From Rickettsiales bacterium (lineage in GTDB: Bacteria; Pseudomonadota; Alphaproteobacteria; Micavibrionales; GCA-2720935), in assembly GCA_002720935.1 (NCBI GenBank), contig PBIV01000022.1:11815-47816 (forward strand): a stretch of DNA of 36,002 nt, read 5' to 3'. The notes beneath the pieces are model-generated. The model did no database searches. It was given only the letters and a program-made list of their open reading frames with translations, and was not told where the DNA came from. Each line of letters starts with the position of its first letter. The first letter of the stretch is position 1. Below, piece after piece: positions 15,635 to 25,227 of the stretch. The position numbers and the translations under genes are program-made.

Positions 15635-16576
15635 TTAGCAATTAAAAACTCGAATAGGTCTGATTTCAGGCATATTGAGTTTTAGCATAGCGATCGGCTT
15701 TTTTGTCTTCTCATGAAAGCCATATAAAATGGTTTCTTGATTTAGAGCGGTTGTTATATGCAATGACTTTAATTTCTCTAAGTCAGCGCGTGTAACAACG
15801 TTTAAAATACCGCCTCGCTTAATAGTAGAAGCTTCTGTGTCATTAAGTGGTATGCCCGAGATGTCGTCCAGTGCAACCGCCAATGAGAGAAGATATTCTT
15901 CTAATGCAGGAGTTTTAGCATATTTTTCCAGAATGTCCAGAGAAATCGCACTTTCAAGCGAAAAAGGCCCTACTTTTAAGCGTCTTAGAGCTGTTATATA
16001 GCCAAAACAGCCTAATTTCTCACCCAAATCACGTCCAATTGAGCGGATATAAGTGCCTTTGCCACATGTAACTTTTAAATCAACCCAGTCAGTGTCATGG
16101 TCTAAAATCTCAATATCATAGATATAAACGGTTCTCGTTTTGATCTCAAACTCTTCACCCTTGCGTGCTAAATCATAGGCTCTCTTGCCATCAATTTTAA
16201 TAGCTGAAAAACGAGGGGGAGTTTGTTGAATATCGCCTAAGAACTCTGATTGAATAAGAGATTTGATATCCTCAAGGGTAGGGCGCTTATCAGATGTATT
16301 GATAACATCGCCCTCTAAATCATCAGTGCTGGTTTGTTTACCCCATTCAACGCGGCAGGTATAAATTTTCTTATAATCTTGGGCGTAAGCCACAGTTTTT
16401 GTCGCCTCGCCAAGGGCAATTGGGACAACGCCAGTTGCTAAGGGGTCAAGAGTGCCCGCATGACCAACTTTTTTTGTATTATAAGCTTTCCTAACAGCGC
16501 CAACCATTTGTGTGGATGTCTTGGTTAAGGGCTTATCAATGACAACCCAGCCATTATAAGAGTTATTTATTGACAT
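15635..16576 (-). CDS. truB: tRNA pseudouridine(55) synthase
   Basis: Makes pseudouridine 55 in the T-loop of tRNAs. A 313-residue TruB of usual size. It begins with GWVVIDKPLTKTSTQMV and carries the catalytic motif VGHAGTLDPLATGVVP with nucleophile Asp44, then RFSAIKIDGKRAYDLARKGE and GTYIRSIGRDLG, both typical of TruB. The C-terminal PUA-like tail is present. There is no strong Shine-Dalgarno before the ATG. Upstream lies the start of an opposite-strand gene, so truB probably has its own promoter in the 54-base AT-rich divergent gap at 16,577-16,630, or is read through from rbfA across that gene. Confidence 0.95.
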   Translation of the reverse strand: MSINNSYNGWVVIDKPLTKTSTQMVGAVRKAYNTKKVGHAGTLDPLATGVVPIALGEATKTVAYAQDYKKIYTCRVEWGKQTSTDDLEGDVINTSDKRPTLEDIKSLIQSEFLGDIQQTPPRFSAIKIDGKRAYDLARKGEEFEIKTRTVYIYDIEILDHDTDWVDLKVTCGKGTYIRSIGRDLGEKLGCFGYITALRRLKVGPFSLESAISLDILEKYAKTPALEEYLLSLAVALDDISGIPLNDTEASTIKRGGILNVVTRADLEKLKSLHITTALNQETILYGFHEKTKKPIAMLKLNMPEIRPIRVFNC

Positions 16577-16630
16577 AATTTATTGTTCTTGTTAGTTTTA
16601 TTCTTTATTATTTAAAGCGGAGTTTATTAC

Positions 16631-17197
16631 ATGAGATCTTATTATACAATCTTAGATGATGTTGTTATGCAAGATTATGGTTTGGGGAATGAATTTAATG
16701 AGCATTCTTTTAGCGAAGACCAAAAGAACCTATTAAAAGCAATACAAGGCCTGCCATTTGAAACACAAATAATTTCTGATTGGCACGATACTGAAACATA
16801 TGATGATGGCACAATTATGGAAGTGCGTTATAGATGTTTTAGAGAAGTTGAATCTGGTAATATTAGATTATCTGATCAAACACGTCTTCGTAAACCAAAG
16901 TTAAATGATAAAGGCGAGCCTGAGTATCTTGAGAGTACATCATTCTGGGAAGATGAAGAGAATGATGACTGGTGGACTGAATTCTCAAAAACAAAGAGCC
17001 CATTTGAAATTATTTTTACATTTTCAAATTATTTCAATGAGGTTTATCGTAAACGCTCAGATTTCAAGCAAATAGAAAGACATACGCCACGATTAAATTT
17101 CTTAATTGATCTTGCACAAGAAATAGAGACTCTTGATCCAGAAACTTTACCAAAAAATCATTATAAAAGAGTGATTAAAGAAAAACTTTCAATGTAA
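16631..17197 (+). CDS. Unknown acidic protein encoded antisense within the infB-rbfA-truB operon
   Basis: A 188-residue soluble protein I do not recognise. It has no signal or membrane segment. It is acidic and rich in aromatics: YYTILDDVVMQDYG at the start, RCFREVESGNIRLSD and the strongly acidic WEDEENDDWWTEF in the middle, then FEIIFTFSNYFNEVYRKR and a helical, more basic end. GCGGAG lies eight bases before the ATG, which supports translation. The gene is on the plus strand between truB and rbfA (both minus); its stop abuts that of rbfA with no free base. Codon use and AT content look like the neighbours, so recent import is not obvious. Confidence 0.75.
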   Translation: MRSYYTILDDVVMQDYGLGNEFNEHSFSEDQKNLLKAIQGLPFETQIISDWHDTETYDDGTIMEVRYRCFREVESGNIRLSDQTRLRKPKLNDKGEPEYLESTSFWEDEENDDWWTEFSKTKSPFEIIFTFSNYFNEVYRKRSDFKQIERHTPRLNFLIDLAQEIETLDPETLPKNHYKRVIKEKLSM

Positions 17198-17566
17198 TCA
17201 ATCGTTATCGAGAAGCTGTTCCATGCGCTTCATTGCTTCAATGCTTTTATCAACAGCAAAGCTAACCTTTGGTGTGTTCTTTGTCTCTAATCCTTTTGCG
17301 ATTGCGTGATTAAAGTTTGATGACACAACATTTAAAGCTCTCACGATGTCTTTAATGTCATTGCGATCAATAAGGCTAGAGACGAATACAGTCGCTTGTC
17401 TTAAGTCAGGGCTAACTTGCACATCACAAACAGTGATTTCAGCAGGGTTCGATAAAACCTCATCTGCAAAGAATTCTCTGTGCATATGTTCAGAAATGAT
17501 TTGTTTTACACGCTCAGCAACACGAAGCTGTCTTTGCGAGCGCTCCTTACCAGAGCGTTTCATCAT
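17198..17566 (-). CDS. rbfA: Ribosome-binding factor A
   Basis: A 122-residue KH-like protein that helps mature the 16S rRNA 5' end and the 30S subunit. Family features: RQLRVAERVKQIISEHMHRE near the N-terminus, ITVCDVQVSPDLRQATVFVS (the conserved core strand), and LRALNVVSSNFNHAIAKGL in variant form, with the P-x-x-x-F-x-x-D region as TPKVSFAVDKSIE. It lies 40 bases downstream of infB. An AAGGAT site stands before two adjacent ATG codons; I use the first. The 3' end abuts the convergent unknown gene. Confidence 0.94.
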   Translation of the reverse strand: MMKRSGKERSQRQLRVAERVKQIISEHMHREFFADEVLSNPAEITVCDVQVSPDLRQATVFVSSLIDRNDIKDIVRALNVVSSNFNHAIAKGLETKNTPKVSFAVDKSIEAMKRMEQLLDND

Positions 17567-17606
17567 GGCGTTATATCCTTATCAATAAATGAATTAATTC
17601 GTGGCT

Positions 17607-20168
17607 TTAAAGTGTTTTTGCGATTTCTTCAATCTCGAAGCACTCAACAACATCGCCTTCTTTGATATCATCATATTTTTCAAAGGCCATACCACATTCC
17701 ATACCTTCACGCACATCTTTAACTTCGTCTTTTTCACGTTTCAGTGTTTTCAAAGTACCCTCATGAATAACGACGTTATCACGAAGTAGGCGAACCTTCG
17801 CACCACGTTTCACAGTACCATCAGTAATCATACAACCAGCAACCTTACCAACTTTAGTAATGTTGAATACGGCACGGATTTCTGCATAACCAATGAAGTT
17901 TTCTTTTAAGACTGGAGACAATAGACCTTCTAACTTCGCCTTAATATCATCAATAATGTTATAGATGATTGAGTAGTAATAAATCTCACGACCAAGTTGT
18001 TTTGCCTTATCACGGGCTTGTGAATTTGCACGAACGTTGAAACCAATCACAACGGCATTTGATGCGTTTGCAAGCGTGATATCAGCTTCTGTGATCTCCC
18101 CAACAGCAGTGTGAAGGATTTTGATATCAACTTCTTCATTGTCTTCTGCTAGTTTTCTTAATGAACCACTAATCGCTTCGAGCGAGCCTTGAACATCACC
18201 TTTAATAATAACAGGTAGTGTTTTCACATCGCCACGCTTGGCTTCGGCAAATAGCTGATCAATCGTTGCTGTTTTCGCAATAACGTCCAGATCTTTGGCT
18301 TTACGCTTACGATAGTCAGAGATTTCACGCGCTTCTGATTCAGATTTCACAACAACAAAATCATCCCCAGCTTGTGGTGTGCCGTTAAGACCTAAAACCT
18401 CAACCGGAACAGAAGGGCCAGCAGACTTAACACGCTTTCCTTTATCATTAACAAGCGCACGAACCTTACCCCACTCAGAACCAGAGATAAAGATATCACC
18501 AACTTTAACTGTACCATTTTGAACAAGTAGTGTTGCAACCGCACCACGACCTTTATCAAGCTCGGCTTCAACAATTGCACCACGACCTTCACGATCTGGG
18601 TTGGCTTTTAATTCTAACATTTCTGCTTGTAATAAAACGGCTTCTTCTAATGCATCCAAGCCCATTTTAGTTTTCGCAGAAACTTCAACAGCTTGAACAT
18701 CCCCAGAATAGTCCTCAACAATAACTTCATGTTGTAAAAGCTCTTCTTTTACTTTTTGTGGATTTGCTTCTGGAAGATCACATTTGTTAATCGCAACAAT
18801 GATTGGAACTTCGGCTGCTTTCGCATGATGGATCGCTTCGATTGTTTGAGGCATCACACTGTCATTTGCGGCAACAACCAGAATAACAACATCTGTTACA
18901 TTGGCACCACGCGCACGCATCTCAGTAAAGGCCGCGTGACCAGGTGTATCAATGAATGAAATCTTTTTACCGTCTTTGCGCTGAATCTGGTAAGCACCAA
19001 TATGCTGTGTAATACCACCAGCTTCGCCAGCAACAACATCAGTTTTACGCAAAGCATCCAAAATAGATGTTTTACCATGATCAACGTGCCCCATGATTGT
19101 GACAACAGGGGCTCTAGGTTGAAGGTCTTTATCTTTATCTTCGATATCTTCAATAACTTGCTCAACATCGGCTTCAGTAACACGGCTAAATTTATGTCCA
19201 AAATCAGTCACAACCAATTCAGCAGTATCTGCATCGATAGGCTGGTTCAGTGTTGCCATAACGCCCATACCCATTAAGAACTTAATCACGTCAGCTGATT
19301 TCTCTGCCATTCTTTTGGCGAGTTCTTGAACGGTAATAGTCTCTGGAATAACAACGTCTCTGACTTGTTTTTCTTTCGGCTCATCACTGATTTTCTTTGT
19401 TTTCTTTTTAGAGCGACGGCTCGCCATACTTCTTTGGCGCTGTTCGACTTCATATTCATAGTTAAGAGCAGAGTTTACAGTAAAGTTATTTGAGCCACGC
19501 CAGTCGCGCTCATCACGCGTGCCACCACCAAGACGGCGTTTCTTCTCTTCTGCTTCCTCTTCTTCTTTTGTTGGTCGTGTCGGTGTTGAGAATTTCTTGC
19601 GCTCTTCAAATTGCTTTTTGGCTTTTGCCTCGGCTTCTTCTTTTTGTTTGTTCTCAGCAGCCTTAATTTTAGCAAGCTCTTCTAATTCTCTTTCACGCTG
19701 AGTTTTTACAGGCTTATCTGTTTCTTCAACATCGCTATCATCAGATTTAGCAGCTTCAGCTTTTTTAGCGGCTTCTTCTTCAGCTAGAGAAGGAAGGCCC
19801 TGTTCTTTACGGCGAGCGTCTTCTTCTTCACGTCTTTTTGCTTCTTCAGCAGCTTTTTTAGCAGCTTCTTCTTCGGCTTTCTTCGCGGCTGCCAAGGCAC
19901 GTTCACGCGCTTCACGCTCTTGCTTTGTTAAGCCCGTTAAATTTTGGTTGTCATCACCCAGATTACCAGAAGGCTGTCCTGTAGATGATCTTTTTTGCAA
20001 ACCACCAAGAGCTGTGCGCTTTCTTTTAACTTCAACAGTTACAGAATTAGAGCCACCCCTAGATTTAGGAGCGCCACCACCAACACTTAATGTCTTTGAT
20101 GATAAACTTAAGGTCTTCTTACCTTTATCGTCTTTTTGCTCTTCGTCTTTTTTATTTTCTGTTGCCAT
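17607..20168 (-). CDS. infB: Translation initiation factor IF-2
   Basis: The GTPase that brings fMet-tRNA to the 30S subunit. At 853 residues it is in the normal range for Alphaproteobacteria. Residues about 80-215 form a long charged helix of A/K/E/R repeats. An IF2_N helix domain lies around 275-325. The G domain has G1 GHVDHGKT (360-367), G3 DTPGH (407-411) and G4 NKCD (461-464), followed by domain II and the C-terminal domains that bind the initiator tRNA (ending [11 protein letters not shown]). The ATG is preceded by AGAAGGA at somewhat long spacing. It lies between the ylxR-like gene and rbfA, the standard arrangement. Confidence 0.97.
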   Translation of the reverse strand: MATENKKDEEQKDDKGKKTLSLSSKTLSVGGGAPKSRGGSNSVTVEVKRKRTALGGLQKRSSTGQPSGNLGDDNQNLTGLTKQEREARERALAAAKKAEEEAAKKAAEEAKRREEEDARRKEQGLPSLAEEEAAKKAEAAKSDDSDVEETDKPVKTQRERELEELAKIKAAENKQKEEAEAKAKKQFEERKKFSTPTRPTKEEEEAEEKKRRLGGGTRDERDWRGSNNFTVNSALNYEYEVEQRQRSMASRRSKKKTKKISDEPKEKQVRDVVIPETITVQELAKRMAEKSADVIKFLMGMGVMATLNQPIDADTAELVVTDFGHKFSRVTEADVEQVIEDIEDKDKDLQPRAPVVTIMGHVDHGKTSILDALRKTDVVAGEAGGITQHIGAYQIQRKDGKKISFIDTPGHAAFTEMRARGANVTDVVILVVAANDSVMPQTIEAIHHAKAAEVPIIVAINKCDLPEANPQKVKEELLQHEVIVEDYSGDVQAVEVSAKTKMGLDALEEAVLLQAEMLELKANPDREGRGAIVEAELDKGRGAVATLLVQNGTVKVGDIFISGSEWGKVRALVNDKGKRVKSAGPSVPVEVLGLNGTPQAGDDFVVVKSESEAREISDYRKRKAKDLDVIAKTATIDQLFAEAKRGDVKTLPVIIKGDVQGSLEAISGSLRKLAEDNEEVDIKILHTAVGEITEADITLANASNAVVIGFNVRANSQARDKAKQLGREIYYYSIIYNIIDDIKAKLEGLLSPVLKENFIGYAEIRAVFNITKVGKVAGCMITDGTVKRGAKVRLLRDNVVIHEGTLKTLKREKDEVKDVREGMECGMAFEKYDDIKEGDVVECFEIEEIAKTL

Positions 20169-20231
20169 GTAATTTTACATCCTTCTTACGTTAATCAAAC
20201 TTCTATATCATAATTTTGACATTTGCTCAAA

Positions 20232-20878
20232 TTATGAGTTTTGTAAATTCCGTATTATTTTTATCTTATTAATTAATATAGGTACCAAATGGTGTTTTTT
20301 AAGCCCTATGAAAACCACTCTCTCGCGTGAGAAGATGGGGCCATACTTATCCGCATCGCCAAATTGAACCAATCTTTTAGGCGAAAGTGTATTAAAATAT
20401 GAGGGGATAGAACTTAAATCTTGTGCGACAAGAGCTGTTGCAACCTCGCTATGACGCATGAGGCTTTCAACCTTGCTTGATCCAAAAACCAAATCGCCAG
20501 TACGGCGCAAAAGGGCGACCATCTGATAAAAATCAGTCTCAAGCAAATCAAGGAGTTTGCTTTTTATAATCTCAAAACTGTCGTCAGTTTTAAATGAACC
20601 TTCATCATAACTTTTTTTAATCGCCTCTAAGGTAAGAGGGATATAAAAACCATTATCTGTTTTAATCTTATCTTTTAAATCAAAACCAGATTGCCATCAG
20701 GATCAAAAACACAATGAAGATTTTGTGGAAGGTCAGGGCTCTTAATTGATTTTTTAGACTTATCAGGAGATTGAGCGATACCGTTCACTCCCTCATCAGG
20801 AGTGTTCGACATGACGCTTACGCTGTTATCAGCGCTGTCATGCTGTGATGAGACAACCTCATCTTTTGTACCGCTCAT
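20232..20878 (-). pseudogene. ylxR: YlxR-like (DUF448 plus L7Ae-like) gene with an apparent one-base deletion
   Basis: This is the nusA-infB interval, where Alphaproteobacteria carry a DUF448/L7Ae-like RNA-binding protein. Frame 1 runs from an ATG at 20,878 (MSGTKDEVVSSQ) to LHCVFDPDGNLVLI and then a TAA at 20,677-20,675. Reading on in the -1 frame from the T-run at 20,682-20,685 gives FDLKDKIKTDNGFYIPLTLE, which continues the DUF448 pattern, and then an L7Ae-like tail (LLRRTGDLVFGSSKVESL) to a stop at 20,232. Adding one T to the T4 run would restore a protein of about 215 residues. The usual N-terminal RxCxxT signature of YlxR is not visible. It may be a true frameshift, a programmed -1 shift or a sequencing error. 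Confidence 0.65.
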
Positions 20879-20914
20879 TGTTATAATTTCTAATCTCCAT
20901 GATCATATCTAAAA

Positions 20915-22447
20915 TTAGGCTGCGTTTTCGTCTAAAGCTTCTTGCTCATCATTGGCAAGGTCTTCTTCGCTGATAAGGCCAGCATTAACACGCTCAGCCA
21001 TAACGATTTCGTTTGCTTGTTCTAGGCCAACTGTTTTACGACCTAAGATTTCAACCAACTCATCACCAGATAGGTAAGCAAGATCCTTACGGCTCTTAAC
21101 ATCATCTTCTGCTAGTTTAACAAGCATTTCTGGTGTAAATAGACCCATCTCAACAAGGTCATCTTGTGTGCCAAGGTCTTTATATTTCTTAGTTAGCTCA
21201 GCATCACGCTTTTCAATGAATGTAGCAGCACGGTTTTGAAGTTCTTGAGCGATCTCTTCCTCAAAGCCTTCAATCTTAACAAGTTCAGAGAGTTCTTCAT
21301 CACGAAGCTCTTCAACCATTGTGAAACCTTCAGCAACAAGAAGGTGTGCCAATACATCATCAACATCCAACGCTTCCATGAAGAGTTCAGAGCGCTCTTT
21401 AATTTCAGCTTGGCGACGTTCAGATTCTTGCTCTTCCGTCATAATGTCGATATCCCAACCAATAAGGTTAGACGCAAGGCGCACATTTTGACCGCGACGA
21501 CCAATTGCTAATGAAAGCTGATCATCAGGAACAACAACTTCAATTTTGTTCTTATCTTCATCAAAAACAACTTTTGATACTTCGGCAGGGGCAATCGCAT
21601 TAATCACGAATGGCGCCATTTCGCCAGTCCATGGAATAATATCAATTTTCTCGCCTTGTAATTCTGCAACTACCGCTTGAACACGGCTACCGCGCATACC
21701 AACACAAGCCCCAACAGGATCAATACCAGGATCATTTGATAGAACAGCGATTTTCGCGCGGCTACCAGGATCACGGGCAACAGAACGAATCTCGATAATG
21801 CCATCGTAGATTTCAGGAACTTCTTGTGTGAATAATTTCGCTAAGAATTGTGGGTGTGTTCTTGATAAGAAAATTTGTGGACCACGGTTTTCACGGCGAA
21901 CATCATAGATATAAGCACGAATACGCTCGCCCGTTTTTAAATGCTCACGAGGGATACCCTCATCACGGCGTAAAATCGCTTCTGCCTTACCAAGGTCAAC
22001 AGTAACGTTGCCATATTCAACACGCTTAACAACACCGTTGATGATCTCACCAACACGGTCTTTAAATTCATTGAACTGACGATCTCTTTCAGCTTCACGA
22101 ACTTTTTGTGTAATAACTTGTTTCGCAGTCATCGCAGCAATACGACCAAAATCAAGCGGGGGAAGTTTATCTTTTACAAAACCACCAAGCTCAACTTCTG
22201 GATCAATTGCTTTTGCTTCTTTTAATGTTAATTGACGAGGGGCTTCTTCAACTTCCTCAACAACTTCACGGAAACGGTAAAGATCAATGTTACCAGATTT
22301 GCGGTCAACAATCGCACGAATGTCATGTTCAAAACCATATTTTGAACGACCAGCTTTTTGAATAGCTTCTTCCATTGCCTCAATGACAACTTCCTTATCA
22401 ATGCCTTTTTCTCGTGCAACTGTGTCACATACTTGTAAAATTTCCAT
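20915..22447 (-). CDS. nusA: Transcription termination/antitermination factor NusA
   Basis: A 510-residue RNA polymerase-binding factor. The N-terminal domain is about 1-125, the S1 domain about 132-196 (GEIINGVVKRVEYGNVTVDL), KH1 has GACVGMRGSRVQAV (GMRG at 250-253) and KH2 has LAIGRRGQNVRLASNL (GRRG at 316-319). Two helix-hairpin-helix acidic repeats follow (about 350-490), ending in an acidic alanine-rich tail. AAGGAGC precedes the ATG. rimP ends four bases upstream; the ylxR-like gene starts 36 bases downstream. Part of the rimP-nusA-ylxR-infB operon. Confidence 0.97.
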   Translation of the reverse strand: MEILQVCDTVAREKGIDKEVVIEAMEEAIQKAGRSKYGFEHDIRAIVDRKSGNIDLYRFREVVEEVEEAPRQLTLKEAKAIDPEVELGGFVKDKLPPLDFGRIAAMTAKQVITQKVREAERDRQFNEFKDRVGEIINGVVKRVEYGNVTVDLGKAEAILRRDEGIPREHLKTGERIRAYIYDVRRENRGPQIFLSRTHPQFLAKLFTQEVPEIYDGIIEIRSVARDPGSRAKIAVLSNDPGIDPVGACVGMRGSRVQAVVAELQGEKIDIIPWTGEMAPFVINAIAPAEVSKVVFDEDKNKIEVVVPDDQLSLAIGRRGQNVRLASNLIGWDIDIMTEEQESERRQAEIKERSELFMEALDVDDVLAHLLVAEGFTMVEELRDEELSELVKIEGFEEEIAQELQNRAATFIEKRDAELTKKYKDLGTQDDLVEMGLFTPEMLVKLAEDDVKSRKDLAYLSGDELVEILGRKTVGLEQANEIVMAERVNAGLISEEDLANDEQEALDENAA

Positions 22448-22451
22448 CTTT

Positions 22452-22973
22452 TTATTGCTCCTTTTTCTTACTATAAGCGTTTAAAAGTTCGTCTGTTAAA
22501 ATAAGTTTTCCTCTTTCGATTTTCTCAAAAGGAATTAAAAATTCTTGTCCGCCATCTTTTAATGTGATGACGTTATCTTCTACGGCTTCGATGATTCCAC
22601 GATAGCGCTTTCTATCTTCTATGACGAAAGGCGCTTCGATTTTCGCTTCATGGCCTAAGAAACGTTTATAGTCTCTAAGTTTAACCAATGGGCGATCAAT
22701 ACCAGGGCTACCAACTTCTAACATGTAAGGATCGTTAAACGGGTCTTCAACATCCAAAAGCGCAGAAACAGTTTTGCTAATCAATTGGCACTCATCAACC
22801 GTAACGCGCAGATCATCATCAAATGAAACATCTTCATTTGCTGGCATTTTCTCTGCTAGAATTTGCAAAGTCGGGCGATTGGCTTGACCAGAAATTGTCA
22901 ATTGCACAATCTCAAAACCCATATCTTCCAAAGCAGGGCGGATCATATCATCAATTTGTTTCGCATTTGCCAT
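22452..22973 (-). CDS. rimP: Ribosome maturation factor RimP
   Basis: A 173-residue protein that acts in 30S subunit assembly. The N-terminal domain has the family pattern IRPALEDMGFEIVQL and DVDECQLISKTVSALLDVEDP in close variant form, followed by YMLEVGSPGIDRPL, the hallmark RimP motif (LEVSSPGldRPL). The C-terminal Sm-like domain spans about 100-165. It is the first gene of the nusA-infB operon. The ATG lacks a strong Shine-Dalgarno; the leader upstream contains two inverted repeats. Confidence 0.94.
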   Translation of the reverse strand: MANAKQIDDMIRPALEDMGFEIVQLTISGQANRPTLQILAEKMPANEDVSFDDDLRVTVDECQLISKTVSALLDVEDPFNDPYMLEVGSPGIDRPLVKLRDYKRFLGHEAKIEAPFVIEDRKRYRGIIEAVEDNVITLKDGGQEFLIPFEKIERGKLILTDELLNAYSKKKEQ

Positions 22974-23100
22974 TTATAAACTGCTTCATTCATCTCAGGA
23001 CTTCGTTATTTGTTCATCACGTATGAGTTATACGTTTCTTCACTGCATGTCTTGTCCTGAAATAAAGACAAGCAGCTTATATCGCCATAGCCTAGATAAT
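22974..23100 (-). promoter_or_regulatory. Leader/promoter region of the rimP-nusA-infB operon with two inverted repeats
   Basis: Lies between the trmB terminator and the rimP start, so it should hold the operon promoter. Two inverted repeats: ACGTAT at 23,019-23,024 with ATACGT at 23,030-23,035 (5-base centre), and CTTGTC at 23,051-23,056 with GACAAG at 23,067-23,072 (10-base loop). In some bacteria an initiator tRNA gene lies upstream of rimP; no tRNA fold is seen here. Exact promoter boxes could not be set. Confidence 0.4.
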
Positions 23101-23134
23101 AAAAAAAAACCGGCGCTTCTTTTATGAAGGCCAG
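23101..23134 (-). terminator. Rho-independent terminator after metK-trmB
   Basis: Read on the minus strand: CTGGCCTTC, loop ATAAAA, GAAGCGCCGG (nine pairs, one bulged C, one G-T pair), then nine T residues (the A-run at 23,101-23,109). It sits 77 bases past the trmB stop and before the rimP leader, separating the two transcripts. Confidence 0.9.
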
Positions 23135-23211
23135 CCTAATAAATAAGCTACAATGTAAGGTAAAAATACTCTTTATCGCTAAAGAAAGCAAGTGTTTTCT
23201 TTTAAAGCAAT

Positions 23212-23925
23212 TTAAAGGCGCTCAAACTCCAAATAATAAGGTTTTCGCCCAGCCTCAATGCCTTTTGCTTCATAGCGGGTTTGTGGCCAGTCTGGTTTTG
23301 CTTTTCGCCAATCATCAGCCGATGTTGCAAGCCATTCAAAAGAGGGGTGGTTTAGGGCTTTCTCTAGCATCCATTCTGCCATGCTAGGATCATCAGAAGC
23401 CATTCTTAAAATAGCGCCTTTTTTCATGAGTTCTGCAAAACGAGTTAGCATCTCTGTTTGAAGAAAGCGACGCTTATGATGGCGTTTTTTGTGCCACGGA
23501 TCAGGGTGAAGAAGGAAAATGCGCTCTAAAGAATCATTGGGCAAGTTTTCTAAGACCATACGCGCATCATCAGGCCAGATGCGAGCGTTTGTGACATCTT
23601 CATCATCAATTTGCTTTGCACAAGCCGAGACACCGTTTAAAAACGGCTCACAGCCAATATAATGGACATCTGGATTATGTTTTGATTGCCAAACCAAATG
23701 TTCGCCATTGCCAAAACCAATTTCTAACCAGTTTTTATTATTGATATCTAAGGTTTTTAAATCATCAAGATTAACTTCGATTTCTGGAAGTGTTTCTTCA
23801 ATCGCTTTTTTCCTGTCGCCACGAAGAGGGCGCCCCATGCGACGTCCATAGACTTTGCGTTTTCGCTCTTTTCTTTGTTCTTCTGATCTGGTTGGGTCTT
23901 TGATGTAACCCTTATTATCAGTCAT
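23212..23925 (-). CDS. trmB: tRNA (guanine-N7-)-methyltransferase
   Basis: Methylates G46 of tRNAs using S-adenosylmethionine. A 237-residue protein. The SAM-binding loop is LEIGFGNGEHL (67-77), and the family signature FLLHPDPWHKKRHHKRRFLQ is intact. The N-terminus is basic (RKRKVYGRRMGRPLRG). The ribosome site GGAG and the stop of metK lie within the same dozen bases before the ATG, so trmB is translationally coupled to metK, the enzyme that makes its methyl donor. A strong terminator follows. Confidence 0.95.
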   Translation of the reverse strand: MTDNKGYIKDPTRSEEQRKERKRKVYGRRMGRPLRGDRKKAIEETLPEIEVNLDDLKTLDINNKNWLEIGFGNGEHLVWQSKHNPDVHYIGCEPFLNGVSACAKQIDDEDVTNARIWPDDARMVLENLPNDSLERIFLLHPDPWHKKRHHKRRFLQTEMLTRFAELMKKGAILRMASDDPSMAEWMLEKALNHPSFEWLATSADDWRKAKPDWPQTRYEAKGIEAGRKPYYLEFERL

Positions 23926-23926
23926 T

Positions 23927-25102
23927 TTAAACTCCGAAATGCCTTTTTAACTCATCAACTAGATCAGTTTTTTCCCAAGAAAAGCTTCCATCATCGCGAG
24001 GGTTGCGACCAAAATGCCCATAAGAAGAGGTGCAAGAATATATTGGTCTGTTAAGTTGTAAATGCTCACGGATGCCTCTTGGGCTTAAATCCATCAACTC
24101 ATTTAGAACCTTTGCGATCTCTTTTTCTTCCACCTTGGCTGTGCCATTACACATCACATAGAAAGAAAGCGGTTTAGAAATTCCGATTGCGTAAGAGACT
24201 TGCAATGTGCATTCTTTTGCCAAGCCTGCGGCTACAACATTCTTTGCTAAATAACGCAAAGCATAAGCCGCCGAGCGATCAACTTTGGTTGGGTCTTTGC
24301 CAGAGAATGCTCCGCCGCCATGAGGTGCTGATCCGCCATATGTGTCAACAATGATTTTTCTACCAGTGAGACCAGCATCCCCATCGGGGCCACCAATTAC
24401 AAATTTTCCTGTTGGATTAATGTAAATATTTTGTTCATCACATAACCAGCCTTCCGGCAAGATGCGTTCAATGTAAGGCATAACCAAAGCTCTTACATCA
24501 TCTTGGGTAAGACTTTCATCATGTTGTGTTGATAATACAATCGCGCTTGAACCAACGGCCTTACGATCACGGTAATCAATTGAAAACTGACTTTTGGCAT
24601 CAGGGCCAAACTTATCAAGAATACCAGCATGACGATCTTTTGCTAATTCTTGTAACAAGCGATGTGAATAATAAATAGGGGCAGGCATATAAGCTTCTGT
24701 TTCATCACAAGCATAGCCAAACATAATGCCTTGATCGCCAGCACCTTCATCTTTGCTATCATTAGAATCAACACCCATAGCGATTTCAGGTGATTGTGAA
24801 TGAACTTTAATAACGCACTCTAAATCTTTCCAGTGAAAGCCATCTTGCTCATAACCAATCTTTTTGACGGTTTGACGTGCGACATCTTCTAAAATATTAT
24901 GCGTAATTTTATCAGAGCCACGAACCTCGCCAGCAATAGCAAGGAAGTTTGTGCTTGCCATTGTCTCAACTGCAACACGAGAATAGGGATCTTCTTTTAG
25001 GTATGTGTCTAAAATTGCATCGGATATTGCATCACAAACCTTATCGGGATGACCTTCAGAGACAGATTCACTTGTAAATGTATAATTTTTTAAAGATGGC
25101 AT
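23927..25102 (-). CDS. metK: S-adenosylmethionine synthetase
   Basis: Makes S-adenosylmethionine from methionine and ATP. A 391-residue protein, normal for the family. Signatures: [20 protein letters not shown] near the N-terminus, [12 protein letters not shown] (methionine and ATP site) and [19 protein letters not shown] (phosphate-binding P-loop). The C-terminus ends in a typical [13 protein letters not shown]. Upstream, the 125-base gap to the XRE gene was checked for SAM-II and SAM/SAH riboswitch motifs; none is convincing. The XRE-lnt-corC genes upstream point the same way and may read into it. Confidence 0.97.
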   Translation of the reverse strand: MPSLKNYTFTSESVSEGHPDKVCDAISDAILDTYLKEDPYSRVAVETMASTNFLAIAGEVRGSDKITHNILEDVARQTVKKIGYEQDGFHWKDLECVIKVHSQSPEIAMGVDSNDSKDEGAGDQGIMFGYACDETEAYMPAPIYYSHRLLQELAKDRHAGILDKFGPDAKSQFSIDYRDRKAVGSSAIVLSTQHDESLTQDDVRALVMPYIERILPEGWLCDEQNIYINPTGKFVIGGPDGDAGLTGRKIIVDTYGGSAPHGGGAFSGKDPTKVDRSAAYALRYLAKNVVAAGLAKECTLQVSYAIGISKPLSFYVMCNGTAKVEEKEIAKVLNELMDLSPRGIREHLQLNRPIYSCTSSYGHFGRNPRDDGSFSWEKTDLVDELKRHFGV

Positions 25103-25227
25103 AACGTATAGGCTTTCTGAAAAACGGCTTTGTTTAAAACTCGTTTGTTATTCATACAAAGTTTTTGAAAATCTTCAAGCTTTAAAGGAGTAGAAGACAC
25201 TATAATTTTTAAATAAGCGAGGGGGCT

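Noticed and set aside
18756-20172. Several open frames antisense to infB (60-91 residues)
   Set aside because: They mirror the biased codons of the charged IF-2 coding sequence, lack ribosome sites, and show no recognisable protein pattern.
22974-23211. An initiator tRNA gene upstream of rimP
   Set aside because: No cloverleaf arms, T-loop GTTCGA sequence or CCA end can be found; the hairpin at 23,101-23,134 is a terminator.
25103-25227. A SAM-II or SAM/SAH riboswitch upstream of metK
   Set aside because: The gap was read on the minus strand; the conserved cores of these riboswitches are not visible, only a short TTGAA/TTCAA repeat.
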